From NCBI RefSeq assembly GCF_900188085.1, contig NZ_FZOU01000004.1, positions 372,001 through 436,000 on the forward strand: a stretch of 64,000 bases of DNA. The letters are read 5' to 3'. Each line of letters starts with the position of its first letter. Within the stretch, counting starts at the first letter, position 1. The stretch is from Granulicella rosea (GTDB taxonomy: Bacteria; Acidobacteriota; Terriglobia; Terriglobales; Acidobacteriaceae). The notes beneath the pieces are model-generated. The model did no database searches. It saw only the letters and a list, made by a program, of their open reading frames with translations, and was not told where the DNA came from. Made by a program: the position numbers and the translations under genes. Below, in pieces: positions 10,285 to 19,323 of the stretch.

Positions 10285-10398
10285 AGGGAAACTCTGATTA
10301 AGATAGGTCCGGGCTTTAGCCCGGACAATAAGCCCCGCAGAATCAGTGGGGCTTTAGCCCCTTGGGATATGGGTTGAGGACTTAATCAGAGCACCCCT
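10285..10398. repeat. Mini palindromic repeat element (REPIN/MITE-like)
   Basis: This 114-base non-coding element is bounded by imperfect inverted arms: CTCTGATTAAG at 10292-10302 is matched exactly by CTTAATCAGAG at 10381-10391, and the match extends outward imperfectly. Inside are a perfect hairpin at 10307-10326 (arms GTCCGGGCT/AGCCCGGAC) and a second GC-rich hairpin set at 10330-10361 built on GGGGCTTTAGCCCC. It contains no coding frame. It could also act as a transcription terminator between the arylsulfatase and the formylglycine-generating enzyme gene. Confidence 0.65.
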
Positions 10399-10623
10399 AA
10401 GCCCTTGCTTCGACTTGACGCACATGGGAGGAGAGACTAATCTCTGCCTATGAACCAGTTTCACCAGATCGGTTGTTGCTGCCGCCCGCTCCAGGCGCGT
10501 GTCCACGATCTACCGCGCATCGCCTAGTCGAAAGCAGCCTAAGCCCGGTTTCTCTTGCTTTTTATCCACATACAACGGCTGTCGTTCGTCACAGTGCATC
10601 CGCAATCATTCCTGGAGACAACG

Positions 10624-11595
10624 ATGGAACAGTTAGAGCCCACAATCAAGAGTTGCTGCACTCCCACAAGCATTCGTGGCACGGAGACGAAGCTTACAAC
10701 CTCGATTCTTCCAGTCAGTGTATCGACCGCTCCGGGCACGAGCCGTATGATCGCGCTGCCCGGAGGCGAGTTCTTGATGGGCACCGACTACGAAGAAGCC
10801 TTTGCGGCCGATGGTGAGCGACCTGTAAGACGAGTTCGTCTCAAGCCATTCGCGATCGATATCTATCCCGTGACCAACGCGGATTTCGCAGCATTTGTGC
10901 AAGCCACAGGCTATAAGACCGAGGCTGAGGTCTATGGCTGGTCGTTCGTCTTCTGGAATCACATCCCGAAGAAAAAGCGTGCCGCGCTTGTGACCGATAC
11001 GGTCGCGGGAGCGGAGTGGTGGTGCCAGGTTCCAGGTGCTCTCTGGAGTGCGCCGGAAGGCCCAGGCTCCGACGTAAGGAAGAGATCCGATCATCCGGTC
11101 GTACACGTAGCCTGGAACGATGCACTTGCTTATTGCGATTGGTCAGGTAACCGGTTACCTACCGAATCCGAGTGGGAGTACGCAGCGCGCGGCGGACTCG
11201 TGCAGAAGCTTTATCCCTGGGGAGATCAGCTTCGTCCCGGCGGGCTACATCGCTGCAATATCTGGCAGGGCAAGTTTCCTCAAGAGGATACCGCCGAGGA
11301 CGGATACGCCGGCACGTCGCCCGTGACAGCTTATCCGCCGAACGACTTCGGAATCTATTCCATCACCGGCAATGCTTGGGAGTGGTGTGCAGACTGGTTT
11401 GGAATACCCGATCCTGCGGAGGAGATCGCGGAAGATCCGCAGGGTGCGCTCACAGGAAAGGCCCGCGTCATGAAGGGCGGCTCGTTCCTCTGTCACAAGT
11501 CTTACTGCAACCGTTATCGTGTCGCGGCCCGCAGTTCCAACACGCCGGATAGCTCCACCTCTAACCTGGGTTTTCGCTGCGCTCGATCGCTGTAA
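10624..11595 (+). CDS. Formylglycine-generating enzyme (sulfatase maturase)
   Basis: This 323-residue SUMF1/EgtB/PvdO-fold protein starts at an ATG 7 bases after GGAG. The fold begins near MIALPGGEFLMG. Conserved blocks IDIYPVTNADFAAF, HPVVHVAWNDALAYC, RLPTESEWEYAARGG and NAWEWCADWFG follow. The C-terminal active site has both copper-binding cysteines, C290 and C295 in GSFLCHKSYCNRYR, and the protein ends NLGFRCA. It should oxidise the C-x-P-x-R cysteine of the neighbouring sulfatases to formylglycine using oxygen. No signal peptide is visible, which fits maturation in the cytoplasm before Tat export of the folded sulfatases. Confidence 0.95.
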   Translation: MEQLEPTIKSCCTPTSIRGTETKLTTSILPVSVSTAPGTSRMIALPGGEFLMGTDYEEAFAADGERPVRRVRLKPFAIDIYPVTNADFAAFVQATGYKTEAEVYGWSFVFWNHIPKKKRAALVTDTVAGAEWWCQVPGALWSAPEGPGSDVRKRSDHPVVHVAWNDALAYCDWSGNRLPTESEWEYAARGGLVQKLYPWGDQLRPGGLHRCNIWQGKFPQEDTAEDGYAGTSPVTAYPPNDFGIYSITGNAWEWCADWFGIPDPAEEIAEDPQGALTGKARVMKGGSFLCHKSYCNRYRVAARSSNTPDSSTSNLGFRCARSL

Positions 11596-11645
11596 CTCAT
11601 TGCGGAGATGAATGCCATGATGCACACATGGAATGAAAGGTGAAC

Positions 11646-13193
11646 ATGCCGAAGTTTACAGAGAAGATCACGCGGCGCAACTTCGTTGCTACTGCAACAG
11701 CCGGCGCGCTGGGACTTGCCGTGGAGCGGAGCGCCATGGCAAAGGCACCCTCGAAGCCCGCGAAAAAGCCCAACATCCTCTGGATCATGTCCGATGAGCA
11801 TAACGCCACCGTCGCCGGATGCTACGGGAACAAGCTGGTCCAGACGCCGCATATCGACTCTCTCGCGCAGCAGGGAATTACCTTCGATGCGCACTACTGC
11901 AACTCGCCGCTCTGCGTGCCCTCTCGTCTTTCTTTGACTGCTGGTAAATATGCATCGCGCGTGGACATCTGGGGACTGACCTGTGAGCTGCCCGATGCAA
12001 ACATCGCCTCTCTGCCGCGCGTGCTTAACTCCGCTGGATATGAGTCTTTCCTTTGCGGAAAGCAGCATTACGATTATTCAAGACGGTATGGCTTTACGGA
12101 AGTCGGCGGAGATTTCAATAAGACCTACAAGACGGGACGCGGGCGTCGTCTTCCTCCAACGCATCTGAAGCAAGCGAAACTGTCGCCGCGGTTCGATGAG
12201 TTTCATGCCGGCGACCACGGCAGCACGGTCGAGCACGATCGACGTGTCACGGCGGGAGCAGTAGACTTTCTGTCGAAGCGTGAGGATGCCGATGAGAAGC
12301 CTTTCTTCCTTTTTGTTGGGTACCTCGCACCACACTTCCCGCTGATCGTGCCGCAAGAGAATGTGGCGAAGTATCGTGGCAAAGTCGGCATGCCTGAAAT
12401 CCCCGAGGGCTTCCTCGATCGCATTGCCCTCAATTACAAAGTGCAGCGTGCTGGCTTCGAGGAGATAGGCGTGCCCGACGATACGGTTCGCAGTGGACGC
12501 GAGCTTTACTACGGCCTGGTCGACTGGGCCGATCAGCAGATTGGACACGTGCTTGCCGCTCTGCGCGCGCATCCGGAGGTCGCGGAGAACACCGTCATCA
12601 TCTACTCCTCCGACCATGGCGAAAACATGGGCGAACGCGGACTGTGGTGGAAGAACTGCATGTACGACTCCGCGAGCAAGGTTCCGCTCGTCATCTCCTG
12701 GCCGAAGCGCTGGAAGGGGCAGCAGCGACGCGGTGGAGCGTCGTCCCATCTGGACCTTGTGCAGACCATCGTTGAACTCGCGGGGACTCGCTCACCGAAC
12801 GATTGGAACGGCGAGTCCATGTTGCACTGGATGGATCGCCCCAACACTCCATGGAAAGACCTGGCCGTCAGCGAGTATTACGCGCACAACACAGCGTCGG
12901 GATACACCATGATTCGCAGCGGTGAGTGGAAGTACGTTTATCACAATGTGATCGACGAAGACCATCCTGCACAACGCGAACTTTATAACCTTGCCCATGA
13001 TCCGAAGGAGTTCACGAACCTTGCGAATCTGCCCGAGCATAAAGCGCGGGTCGAGACACTTCATCAGCGCATGCTGAAGGAGGTTGGCGCGGACCCCGAT
13101 GAGATCGAGAAGCGCAGCCGTGAGCAACTCGCCCGAGGATATACCCGGCCAGATCCTAAGCCTGCCTGGGCGGTTGAAGGGGAGAATGGCTAA
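11646..13193 (+). CDS. Tat-exported sulfatase
   Basis: The ATG at 11646 lies 5 bases after AAAGG; a GTG two codons upstream is possible. The 515-residue protein has a twin-arginine signal (ITRRNFVATATAG). The core begins NILWIMSDEHNATVAGCYG, with active-site motif C90-V-P-S-R followed by L-S-L-T-A-G. Downstream are metal and substrate residues in YSSDHGENMGERG and the conserved SHLDLVQTIVELAG. It follows the formylglycine-generating enzyme by 50 bases, so the maturase and this substrate are probably co-transcribed. The substrate is unknown. Confidence 0.94.
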   Translation: MPKFTEKITRRNFVATATAGALGLAVERSAMAKAPSKPAKKPNILWIMSDEHNATVAGCYGNKLVQTPHIDSLAQQGITFDAHYCNSPLCVPSRLSLTAGKYASRVDIWGLTCELPDANIASLPRVLNSAGYESFLCGKQHYDYSRRYGFTEVGGDFNKTYKTGRGRRLPPTHLKQAKLSPRFDEFHAGDHGSTVEHDRRVTAGAVDFLSKREDADEKPFFLFVGYLAPHFPLIVPQENVAKYRGKVGMPEIPEGFLDRIALNYKVQRAGFEEIGVPDDTVRSGRELYYGLVDWADQQIGHVLAALRAHPEVAENTVIIYSSDHGENMGERGLWWKNCMYDSASKVPLVISWPKRWKGQQRRGGASSHLDLVQTIVELAGTRSPNDWNGESMLHWMDRPNTPWKDLAVSEYYAHNTASGYTMIRSGEWKYVYHNVIDEDHPAQRELYNLAHDPKEFTNLANLPEHKARVETLHQRMLKEVGADPDEIEKRSREQLARGYTRPDPKPAWAVEGENG

Positions 13194-13488
13194 GTACCTT
13201 CCCTACCGATTCCGCCCGATAAGACACTTAGAGAGCAAATTACCTATAGGTATTGAGCACATCTCAAATTGTCTGTCATCCTGAGCGCAGCGAAGGATCT
13301 GCTTTTTCTTTTGTTGCTGCTTGGTCTTGCTCGGCACCATAAGGTAGTCCGCTCTAGAATGTGAGTTTTGCGGCACCTGCTGCGTGCGAAATACAGACTC
13401 GACAGAGCTTATGGAAAAAGTATAGAAAAAATAAGTTACAGATACTTACAAAAGCAGGTGTCTGTAACTTGATCTGCTTTTCTAAATA
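13194..13488. other. Gap between sulfatase cluster and ISL3 element
   Basis: No gene is visible in this 295-base gap. It contains the repeat unit at 13273-13302 (listed separately) and becomes A/T-rich after about 13380, next to the insertion sequence. Confidence 0.5.
13273..13302 (+). repeat. Dispersed short repeat (CATCCTGAGCGCAGCGAAGG core)
   Basis: The core CATCCTGAGCGCAGCGAAGG lies in a non-coding gap. I recognise this sequence as one that recurs many times in acidobacterial genomes; that is recollection, since only one copy is in this window. Confidence 0.5.
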
Positions 13489-15222
13489 GGTTCTGCCGCA
13501 CATTTGGTGATTCTTTCCAGGCGGTGTTTTGAGGCGTAAGACAGAGGTAGCTCTGAAGATCTCCGTTCCCCGCCTATGCGTCAAGGAACGCTGGTCCCTG
13601 ATACTACGGAAGTCGGATTGGTCAGCCTCGGCCGCGTCGCCGGGGCCGTCGAGATGCGGTTGAAGACGTGCCGTGCCTCGGCCATGTGTCCGGCGTGTGG
13701 GACATCTTCTCAGAAGGTACATAGCCGGTATAACCGGCGCCTGGCCGACCTGCCGTGGGATGGTGTTCCAGTCCTGATCCACCTGCAGACGCGGAGGTTT
13801 TTCTGCGTGGAGCCGGCTTGCCCGCGTAAGGTATTCACGGAACCGCTGCCGGGTACGGTAGTCCGTTATGGCCGTAAGAGTTGCCGGTCGGGAGAGGCAC
13901 TTCATTGGCTGACGCTTGCCCTGGGCGGCCGGGCCGGGGCCAGGCTTGCCCAGCGTCTGGGGCTGCTGGCGAGCCGGTCGACGCTGCTGCGAGAGCTTCA
14001 TCACCATCGGCCTGCACCTCTCGGTCAGGCCCCGCGTGTGCTGGGCATCGACGACTGGGCTTGGCGCAAGGGGCATCGCTACGGAACGATCCTGTGCGAT
14101 CTGGAGACGCGTAAGGTGGTCGACCTGCTTCCCGATCGCGACGCCAACACGGTGGCTGCATGGCTTCAGCAGCATCCCGGTACAGAGATCGTCAGCCGCG
14201 ACCGCGGCGGCATCTACGCCGAAGCCGCACGCAGAGCCGCTCCGCGAGCCGTGCAAGTCGCCGATCGCTGGCACTTGTTGCGCAACCTGAGCGAAGCCTT
14301 GCGGCATGCGCTTGCACCACACCATCACCTGTTCGCGCAGGCAGCAATGGCCTGCCGGCCAGGGGAACCTGACCCTATTCCAGCTCCCATTGCTCCATGG
14401 AGCCAGCGCGAGCTGCTGGTTCAACAAGCCAACCGGCAGAGGCGGTATGAGAGGTGGGAACAGGTGCGGGAGCTGTCTCTGAAGACGGGCGAGTCCGACC
14501 AGGAACTGGCACGGCAGCTTGGCATCGATCATCGAACCGTGAAGAAGTTCAGGACCGCCGAGCTGTATCCAGAAGCGAAGCCCCGTGTCCGTGAGTCCAT
14601 GGTCGACGACTATGCGAGCTATTTGGATCAACGGCTGAGCGAAGGCTGCCGGAGTTCTATGACATTATGGCGTGAGCTGCGTGAACGAGGCTTCCGAGGG
14701 CAGGTGAACGGTGTGCGCTACTGGCTTCGGCAACGCCGCAGCTACCGGACCAGAGCTGCAAGCCCACCCCAACGACCGGCTCTGCGCGCCTCGCCGCGAC
14801 AGATCGTCTGGTTCATCCTGAAAGCCACGCCCGCCGCGAAGGATCTGCTCCAAGAGGTGTACCGGAAGGCACCCGAGATCGGCCGCGTCGCGGAGCTTGC
14901 CACGAGCTTCTTTCGCATCTTCCGCGAGCGCAGCCTGGAGGCGCTGCCGGCATGGCTTGAAGCTGCACAAGCCACCGCCTTGGCCGGCTTCGCTGCGGGC
15001 TTGGAAAGGGACATCGACGCCGTGCGCGAAGCGCTCAGACTGCCGTGGAGCCAGGGCCATGTCGAAGGGCAAGTGCACCGACTCAAGCTCATCAAACGCC
15101 AGATGTACGGTCGCGCCGGCTTCGACCTCTTGCGCCTGCGCGTCGTCCAACAGGGCTGAAAATCGGGCGCGCAATCCACCCGCAAAGCCACAACAGACCA
15201 TCACCAAATGTGCGCCAGAACC
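13489..15222 (+). mobile_element. ISL3-family insertion sequence
   Basis: The element is about 1734 bases, bounded by near-perfect 23-base inverted ends at 13489-13511 and 15200-15222 (22 of 23 match; shared core CGCACATTTGGTGAT), with one transposase gene between. The adjoining bases do not form a clear 8-base target duplication, which ISL3 elements normally make. The right end directly abuts the start of a truncated ISNCY-type element. Confidence 0.85.
13576..15159 (+). CDS. ISL3-family transposase
   Basis: This 527-residue protein has an N-terminal zinc-binding motif (C-P-A-C about 41-44, then FFCVEPACPR about 77-86), as in ISL3 transposases. A helix-turn-helix-like stretch follows, then the DDE catalytic core: D in VLGIDDWAWRKG, D in VSRDRGGIYAEA with the conserved VADRWHLLRNL, and a distant C-terminal Glu in GHVEGQVHRLKLIKR. 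All three catalytic blocks are present and the frame is intact, so the enzyme may be active. Confidence 0.93.
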   Translation: MRQGTLVPDTTEVGLVSLGRVAGAVEMRLKTCRASAMCPACGTSSQKVHSRYNRRLADLPWDGVPVLIHLQTRRFFCVEPACPRKVFTEPLPGTVVRYGRKSCRSGEALHWLTLALGGRAGARLAQRLGLLASRSTLLRELHHHRPAPLGQAPRVLGIDDWAWRKGHRYGTILCDLETRKVVDLLPDRDANTVAAWLQQHPGTEIVSRDRGGIYAEAARRAAPRAVQVADRWHLLRNLSEALRHALAPHHHLFAQAAMACRPGEPDPIPAPIAPWSQRELLVQQANRQRRYERWEQVRELSLKTGESDQELARQLGIDHRTVKKFRTAELYPEAKPRVRESMVDDYASYLDQRLSEGCRSSMTLWRELRERGFRGQVNGVRYWLRQRRSYRTRAASPPQRPALRASPRQIVWFILKATPAAKDLLQEVYRKAPEIGRVAELATSFFRIFRERSLEALPAWLEAAQATALAGFAAGLERDIDAVREALRLPWSQGHVEGQVHRLKLIKRQMYGRAGFDLLRLRVVQQG

Positions 15223-15283
15223 AAAGAAATGTCATGTTCCCGCCCATTAGAAGTGTCAGGTGCAAGGGATGGGATGGATATCG

Positions 15284-16000
15284 ATGAGCGAGCGCGATCT
15301 GAAGCGGATCGAAGTGTTGAGTGAGGTGCGGGCTGGGCGCCGGACGGTGGCTGCTGCGGCAGCGGTTCTTGCGGTCAGCGAGCGGCAGGCTTACCGGCTG
15401 TTGGCTCGTTATGAAGCCGATGGCGGGGGCGGGCTGATCCACCAGGCCCGCGGTCGGACCTCGAACCGCAGTAAGAACGAAGGCATCCGGAAGTATGCGG
15501 TCGAACTGGTCAGGACCCGCTATGCCGACTTCGGACCTACGCTGGCAACCGATATGCTGTTCGACAAGCATCAGCTTCGGGTGGGTAAGGAGACGCTGCG
15601 GCGTTGGCTGATCGCCGACGGAGTGTGGTTGTCCCGGGTTCAGCGGAAGACCTTCCATCAGCCTCGGCTTCGACGCGAGCACTTGGGCGAGCTGATCCAG
15701 ATCGACGGCAGCGACCACCGCTGGTTCGAGCAGCGCGGCGAACCCTGCACCCTGCTGGTCTTCATCGATGACGCGACCAGCAAGCTGATGCAACTGCGCT
15801 TTGTACCCAGCGAGAGCACCGACTCCTACTTCGCCGCCCTGCACGGCTATATCGAAGCTCACGGCTGCCCGGTCGCGTTCTACTCGGATAAGCACAAGGT
15901 CTTCCGCGTGAACAAGCCGCATGCGAAGGGGGGCCAGGGCATGACGCAGTTCGGCAGCGCGCTGGCGGAGTTCAACATCGAGATCCTGTGCGCCAACTCC
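15284..16000 (+). pseudogene. Truncated ISNCY/IS1202-type transposase
   Basis: The frame starts at ATG 15284 (MSERDLKR; in-frame upstream starts exist). It has an N-terminal helix-turn-helix region (VAAAAAVLAVSERQAYRLL) and the first catalytic blocks of the integrase-like core (LIQIDGSDHRWFE, LLVFIDDATSKLM, FYSDKHKVF). Recognisable homology stops at EILCANS near 15999, just before the block that should hold the catalytic glutamate. The frame then runs through unrelated sequence to a stop at 16075. The transposase has lost its third active-site acidic residue and should be dead. Its presumed left end (TGTCATGTTCCCGCCC, from about 15230) touches the ISL3 element. Confidence 0.8.
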
Positions 16001-16075
16001 ACCTACACCAGTACGGCGGTTTCGACCACGGTGTATGAGGCCGGTGCGGCTCTGGTCATTCTTACATTCGCGTAG

Positions 16076-16392
16076 GTCTTTGAACGAGCAGGATCGCAGT
16101 CCGCGCCACTCAACTCACTTGTCGCACGCCGTCCTCGGACCCGAAGACGGCGTGCCCTTCTTCCAATCTGATCGGCCTCGTTATCTTTGAACCCCAAAAA
16201 CACTTTCCGACCACCCCCTTGGGCTGAACCGAGCATCACCTCGCAAGCTGCGACATATCTGGGCAGGATACCTGCGAATGCATTTCGGCTATCAGACGTG
16301 TCCTCCGACTGCGGGATCCTTCCTACATACGGAGCGTCTGCGACTTGGCGTCTGATGTCATTTGTAGCTAGGCTGTTCAAGGAGGCCCATGT
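16076..16392. other. Gap upstream of cas3
   Basis: No gene is seen in this 317-base gap. It contains a hairpin at 16125-16154 (listed separately) and presumably the promoter of the cas operon. An antisense frame across it has no recognisable features. Confidence 0.45.
16125..16162 (+). terminator. Hairpin, possible terminator
   Basis: CACGCCGTC at 16125-16133 pairs perfectly with GACGGCGTG at 16146-16154 across a 12-base loop. A pyrimidine-rich stretch (CCCTTCTTCC) follows instead of a pure T run. It would insulate the cas operon from transcription coming from the insertion sequences. Confidence 0.4.
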
Positions 16393-18648
16393 GTGAATCC
16401 ACTAAAATCGACGGGGCCATTCGCCCACACCCTCGCGGGAAAAAATAGGTCAGAGTGGGAGCCACTCGAACGCCATTTGGATGAGGTGGCGAAGCTGGCA
16501 GCAAAGTATGCGGCAGGTTTTCGCGCGGAGGTCTGGGCCGCCATGCTGGGGAGCTGCCATGATCTGGGCAAGGGGTCGTGGGAATTTCAGGAGTATCTGG
16601 GCGCGTGCGGTGATGGCTCCGACGATGCGGGGGAGGAGTCTTCGCGTGGTGGTTCGGGGCAGAAGATCGATCACTCGACCTATGGCGCGCGGTTTGTCGC
16701 CGAGGCGTATCCTGGGATGTTCGGGCAGTTGCTGGCGTATGGCATTGCGGGCCATCATGGGCGGCTGCCGAACTGGGATTGCGAAGGAGCGGGCGGGACG
16801 CTGGAGCAACGTCTCGATCCGAAACGGCGCACGATTCCGGCGGTGGTCGCGCCACAGGTTCCGTTGCCGGCGTTGAAGCTGCCGTTCTCGCTCGCGTCAA
16901 AGAAAGAGGGTCCGTTTCAACTGGCATTCTTTACACGGATGCTGTTCTCCTGCCTGATCGACGCCGACCGTACGTGCACGGAGGCATTCTGCGAGCCGGA
17001 GCGCGCGGCGGAGCGTGCCGCGAACGCAGCGCGGCCGTCGCTGCCAGAGCTTGCGAGCGAGCTCGATGCGCACCTTGGGCGGATGGCGGAGGAGGCCAGG
17101 CCAACGGAGGTAAACCGGCAGCGGGCACGGGTGCTGACGCACTGTCGCGCCGCAGTGGAGCTTCCGCCGGGATTCTTTTCGCTCAACGTGCCGACGGGTG
17201 GGGGCAAGACCCTGTCGTCGCTGGCGTTTGCGCTGGGGCATGCCGGGATTCATGGCATGGACCGGGTCATCGTGGCGATACCCTTCACGAGCATCATCGA
17301 CCAGACGGCGGCTGTCTATCGAAAGGCGCTGGGTTCGCTTGCGAATGCGGGCGTGGTGGAGCACCATACCAGCCTCGATCCGAAGCGCGATACGCGCGCG
17401 AACCAGATGGGGGCGGAGAACTGGGAGGCGCCGCTGATCGTGACGACGAACGTGCAGTTGCTGGAGAGTCTGTTTACCAGCCGCACGACGCCCAGTCGCA
17501 AGCTGCATCGTGTGGCGCGCAGCGTGATCGTGCTGGACGAGGCGCAGACGATCCCGGTGGAGTTTCTGAAGCCGATCCTGGCGGCTCTGCGGGAGCTGGT
17601 GTTGAACTACGGCTGCTCGGTGGTGCTGTGTACGGCGACGCAGCCGGCGCTGGAGTGGCGCGAGGATTTTGAGCTGGGTCTGAAGAACGTGCGGCCGATC
17701 GTGCCGGATGCGCTCTCGTTGTTCGAGGCGTTGCGGCGTGTGAAGGTGAGGCGGCTGGCCAAGGTGGCGGACGATGCGCTCGTAGGGCTGATGGCAGAGC
17801 AGGCCTCCACGCTGTGCATCGTGAATACCAGGCGCCATGCGGAGACGCTTTTTACGCAGCTGGCGGCGGCGACCGAGCCCGGGAGTTGTTTTCACCTGAG
17901 CACGTGGATGTGCGGCGCGCACCGGCGGGCGGTGCTGGCGGAGGTGCGTGAGCGCCTGCATCTTGAACTGCCTTGCAGGCTGGTGAGCACGCAGCTGGTG
18001 GAGGCTGGGGTGGATGTGGACTTCCCCACGGTCTACCGGGCGGAGACGGGCTTCGACTCCATTGCGCAGGCTGCCGGACGATGCAATCGAGAGGGCAAGC
18101 AGGCGCTGGGGTACACCTATGTCTTCGAGGCGGAGCAGCCACCACCGCGAGGCAGTCTGCGGATGGCGGCGGATACCGCGCGCGAACTGCGGAATCGCTT
18201 TCCGGACCCGCTGACTCCGGCCGCGGTGGAGGCGTACTTTCGGCTGCATTACTGGTCGCAGAAGAGCCTGTGGGACAAGGAGAAGGTGATGAAGACCATG
18301 GACTGCGACTGGAATCGCGGACGGCCTCTGCTGCAGTTTCGCGAGATGGATCGGCTGTTCGTTCTGATTCGGGACGAGACCGTACCTTTGTTGGTGCCCT
18401 TCGATGCGCGGGCGACAGAGCTAAGGGATAGACTTGCGTCTCATAGCGATTATTTCGTTCCGCAACGGGAGCTACAGCCGTATCTGGTCTCCGTGCGGAA
18501 GCCTGCGATGGACGGTCTGTTGAAGCAGGGCTTTGCTATGGAGCACGACTCCGGGGTGAATCTGTTGCTGAATCGCTACGTGTACGACGAGCACAAGGGC
18601 CTCGATCCAACCTCGACGCGGTTGGACGAAACGTACTGGGATGGTTAG
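16393..18648 (+). CDS. cas3: CRISPR-associated nuclease/helicase Cas3 (type I-C)
   Basis: This 751-residue protein has an N-terminal HD nuclease domain (H28; H56-D57 in GSCHDLGKG; H94; H121-H122) fused to a superfamily 2 helicase: Walker A in VPTGGGKT (about 266-273), DEAQ box (382-385), motif III CTATQPA, and C-terminal motifs STQLVEAGVDVDFP and QAAGRCNREG. It is recruited by the target-bound Cascade complex and degrades DNA 3' to 5'. The start is GTG, fixed by AAGGAGG upstream; the ATG two frames away reads straight into a stop. It is the first gene of the operon. Confidence 0.96.
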   Translation: MNPLKSTGPFAHTLAGKNRSEWEPLERHLDEVAKLAAKYAAGFRAEVWAAMLGSCHDLGKGSWEFQEYLGACGDGSDDAGEESSRGGSGQKIDHSTYGARFVAEAYPGMFGQLLAYGIAGHHGRLPNWDCEGAGGTLEQRLDPKRRTIPAVVAPQVPLPALKLPFSLASKKEGPFQLAFFTRMLFSCLIDADRTCTEAFCEPERAAERAANAARPSLPELASELDAHLGRMAEEARPTEVNRQRARVLTHCRAAVELPPGFFSLNVPTGGGKTLSSLAFALGHAGIHGMDRVIVAIPFTSIIDQTAAVYRKALGSLANAGVVEHHTSLDPKRDTRANQMGAENWEAPLIVTTNVQLLESLFTSRTTPSRKLHRVARSVIVLDEAQTIPVEFLKPILAALRELVLNYGCSVVLCTATQPALEWREDFELGLKNVRPIVPDALSLFEALRRVKVRRLAKVADDALVGLMAEQASTLCIVNTRRHAETLFTQLAAATEPGSCFHLSTWMCGAHRRAVLAEVRERLHLELPCRLVSTQLVEAGVDVDFPTVYRAETGFDSIAQAAGRCNREGKQALGYTYVFEAEQPPPRGSLRMAADTARELRNRFPDPLTPAAVEAYFRLHYWSQKSLWDKEKVMKTMDCDWNRGRPLLQFREMDRLFVLIRDETVPLLVPFDARATELRDRLASHSDYFVPQRELQPYLVSVRKPAMDGLLKQGFAMEHDSGVNLLLNRYVYDEHKGLDPTSTRLDETYWDG

Positions 18649-18657
18649 GAGCTTCGA

Positions 18658-19323
18658 GTGGCGTTTGGGGTGCGGCTGCATTGCTGGGGAGAGTGGGCGT
18701 GCTTTACGCGGCCCGAGATGAAGGTGGAACGCGTGAGCTACGACGCGATGACGCCTTCGGCCGCGCGTGGCGTGATTGAAGCGATTTACTGGAAGCCGGA
18801 GATACGGTGGGTGATCGACAGCATCACGGTGCTGAAGCCGATCCAGTTTGTCTCCGTCCGGCGCAACGAGGTGAAGGATAAGATCGGCGCCGGTTCGGTC
18901 GCGAAGGCGATGAAGGACGGCTCGGGGGCGCTTTCGTACTGCGTGGATGATGGCGACAATCGCCAGCAGCGCGCGACGCTGATGCTGCGCGATGTGGCGT
19001 ATGTGATTGAGGCGCACTTCGACATACTGAGCGGGCCGGACAACCATGCCAAGCATCTGGACCAGTTCAACCGGCGGGCGCGTAACGGCGCCTGTTTCAC
19101 ACGGCCCTATCTCGGGTGCCGGGAGTTTGCGGCGCACTTTGCGTTGATCGAAGGTGAGGTCGAGGCGCCGGCGATCGATAGCAGTCTGGCCGGAGAACGC
19201 GATCTGGGCTGGATGCTGCACGATCTCGACTTCGGCAAGGAGAAGGAGGCGCGATTCTTTCGCGCCACCATGCGCGATGGGCGCATCGACACACGGCCGC
19301 CCGCGGCGGGGGCTTCGGCATGA
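18658..19323 (+). CDS. cas5c: Cas5c, crRNA-processing Cascade subunit
   Basis: This 221-residue RAMP-fold protein starts at GTG after TAGGAG. Family features include the N-terminal FGVRLHCWGEWACFTRPEMKV and the catalytic-region motif AARGVIEAIYWKPEIRWVI followed by FVSVRRNEV. In type I-C systems Cas5 (Cas5d) replaces Cas6 as the endoribonuclease that cuts pre-crRNA at the base of the repeat hairpin. The repeats here have such a hairpin. Its stop overlaps the start of cas8c by 4 bases (translational coupling). Confidence 0.95.
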   Translation: MAFGVRLHCWGEWACFTRPEMKVERVSYDAMTPSAARGVIEAIYWKPEIRWVIDSITVLKPIQFVSVRRNEVKDKIGAGSVAKAMKDGSGALSYCVDDGDNRQQRATLMLRDVAYVIEAHFDILSGPDNHAKHLDQFNRRARNGACFTRPYLGCREFAAHFALIEGEVEAPAIDSSLAGERDLGWMLHDLDFGKEKEARFFRATMRDGRIDTRPPAAGASA

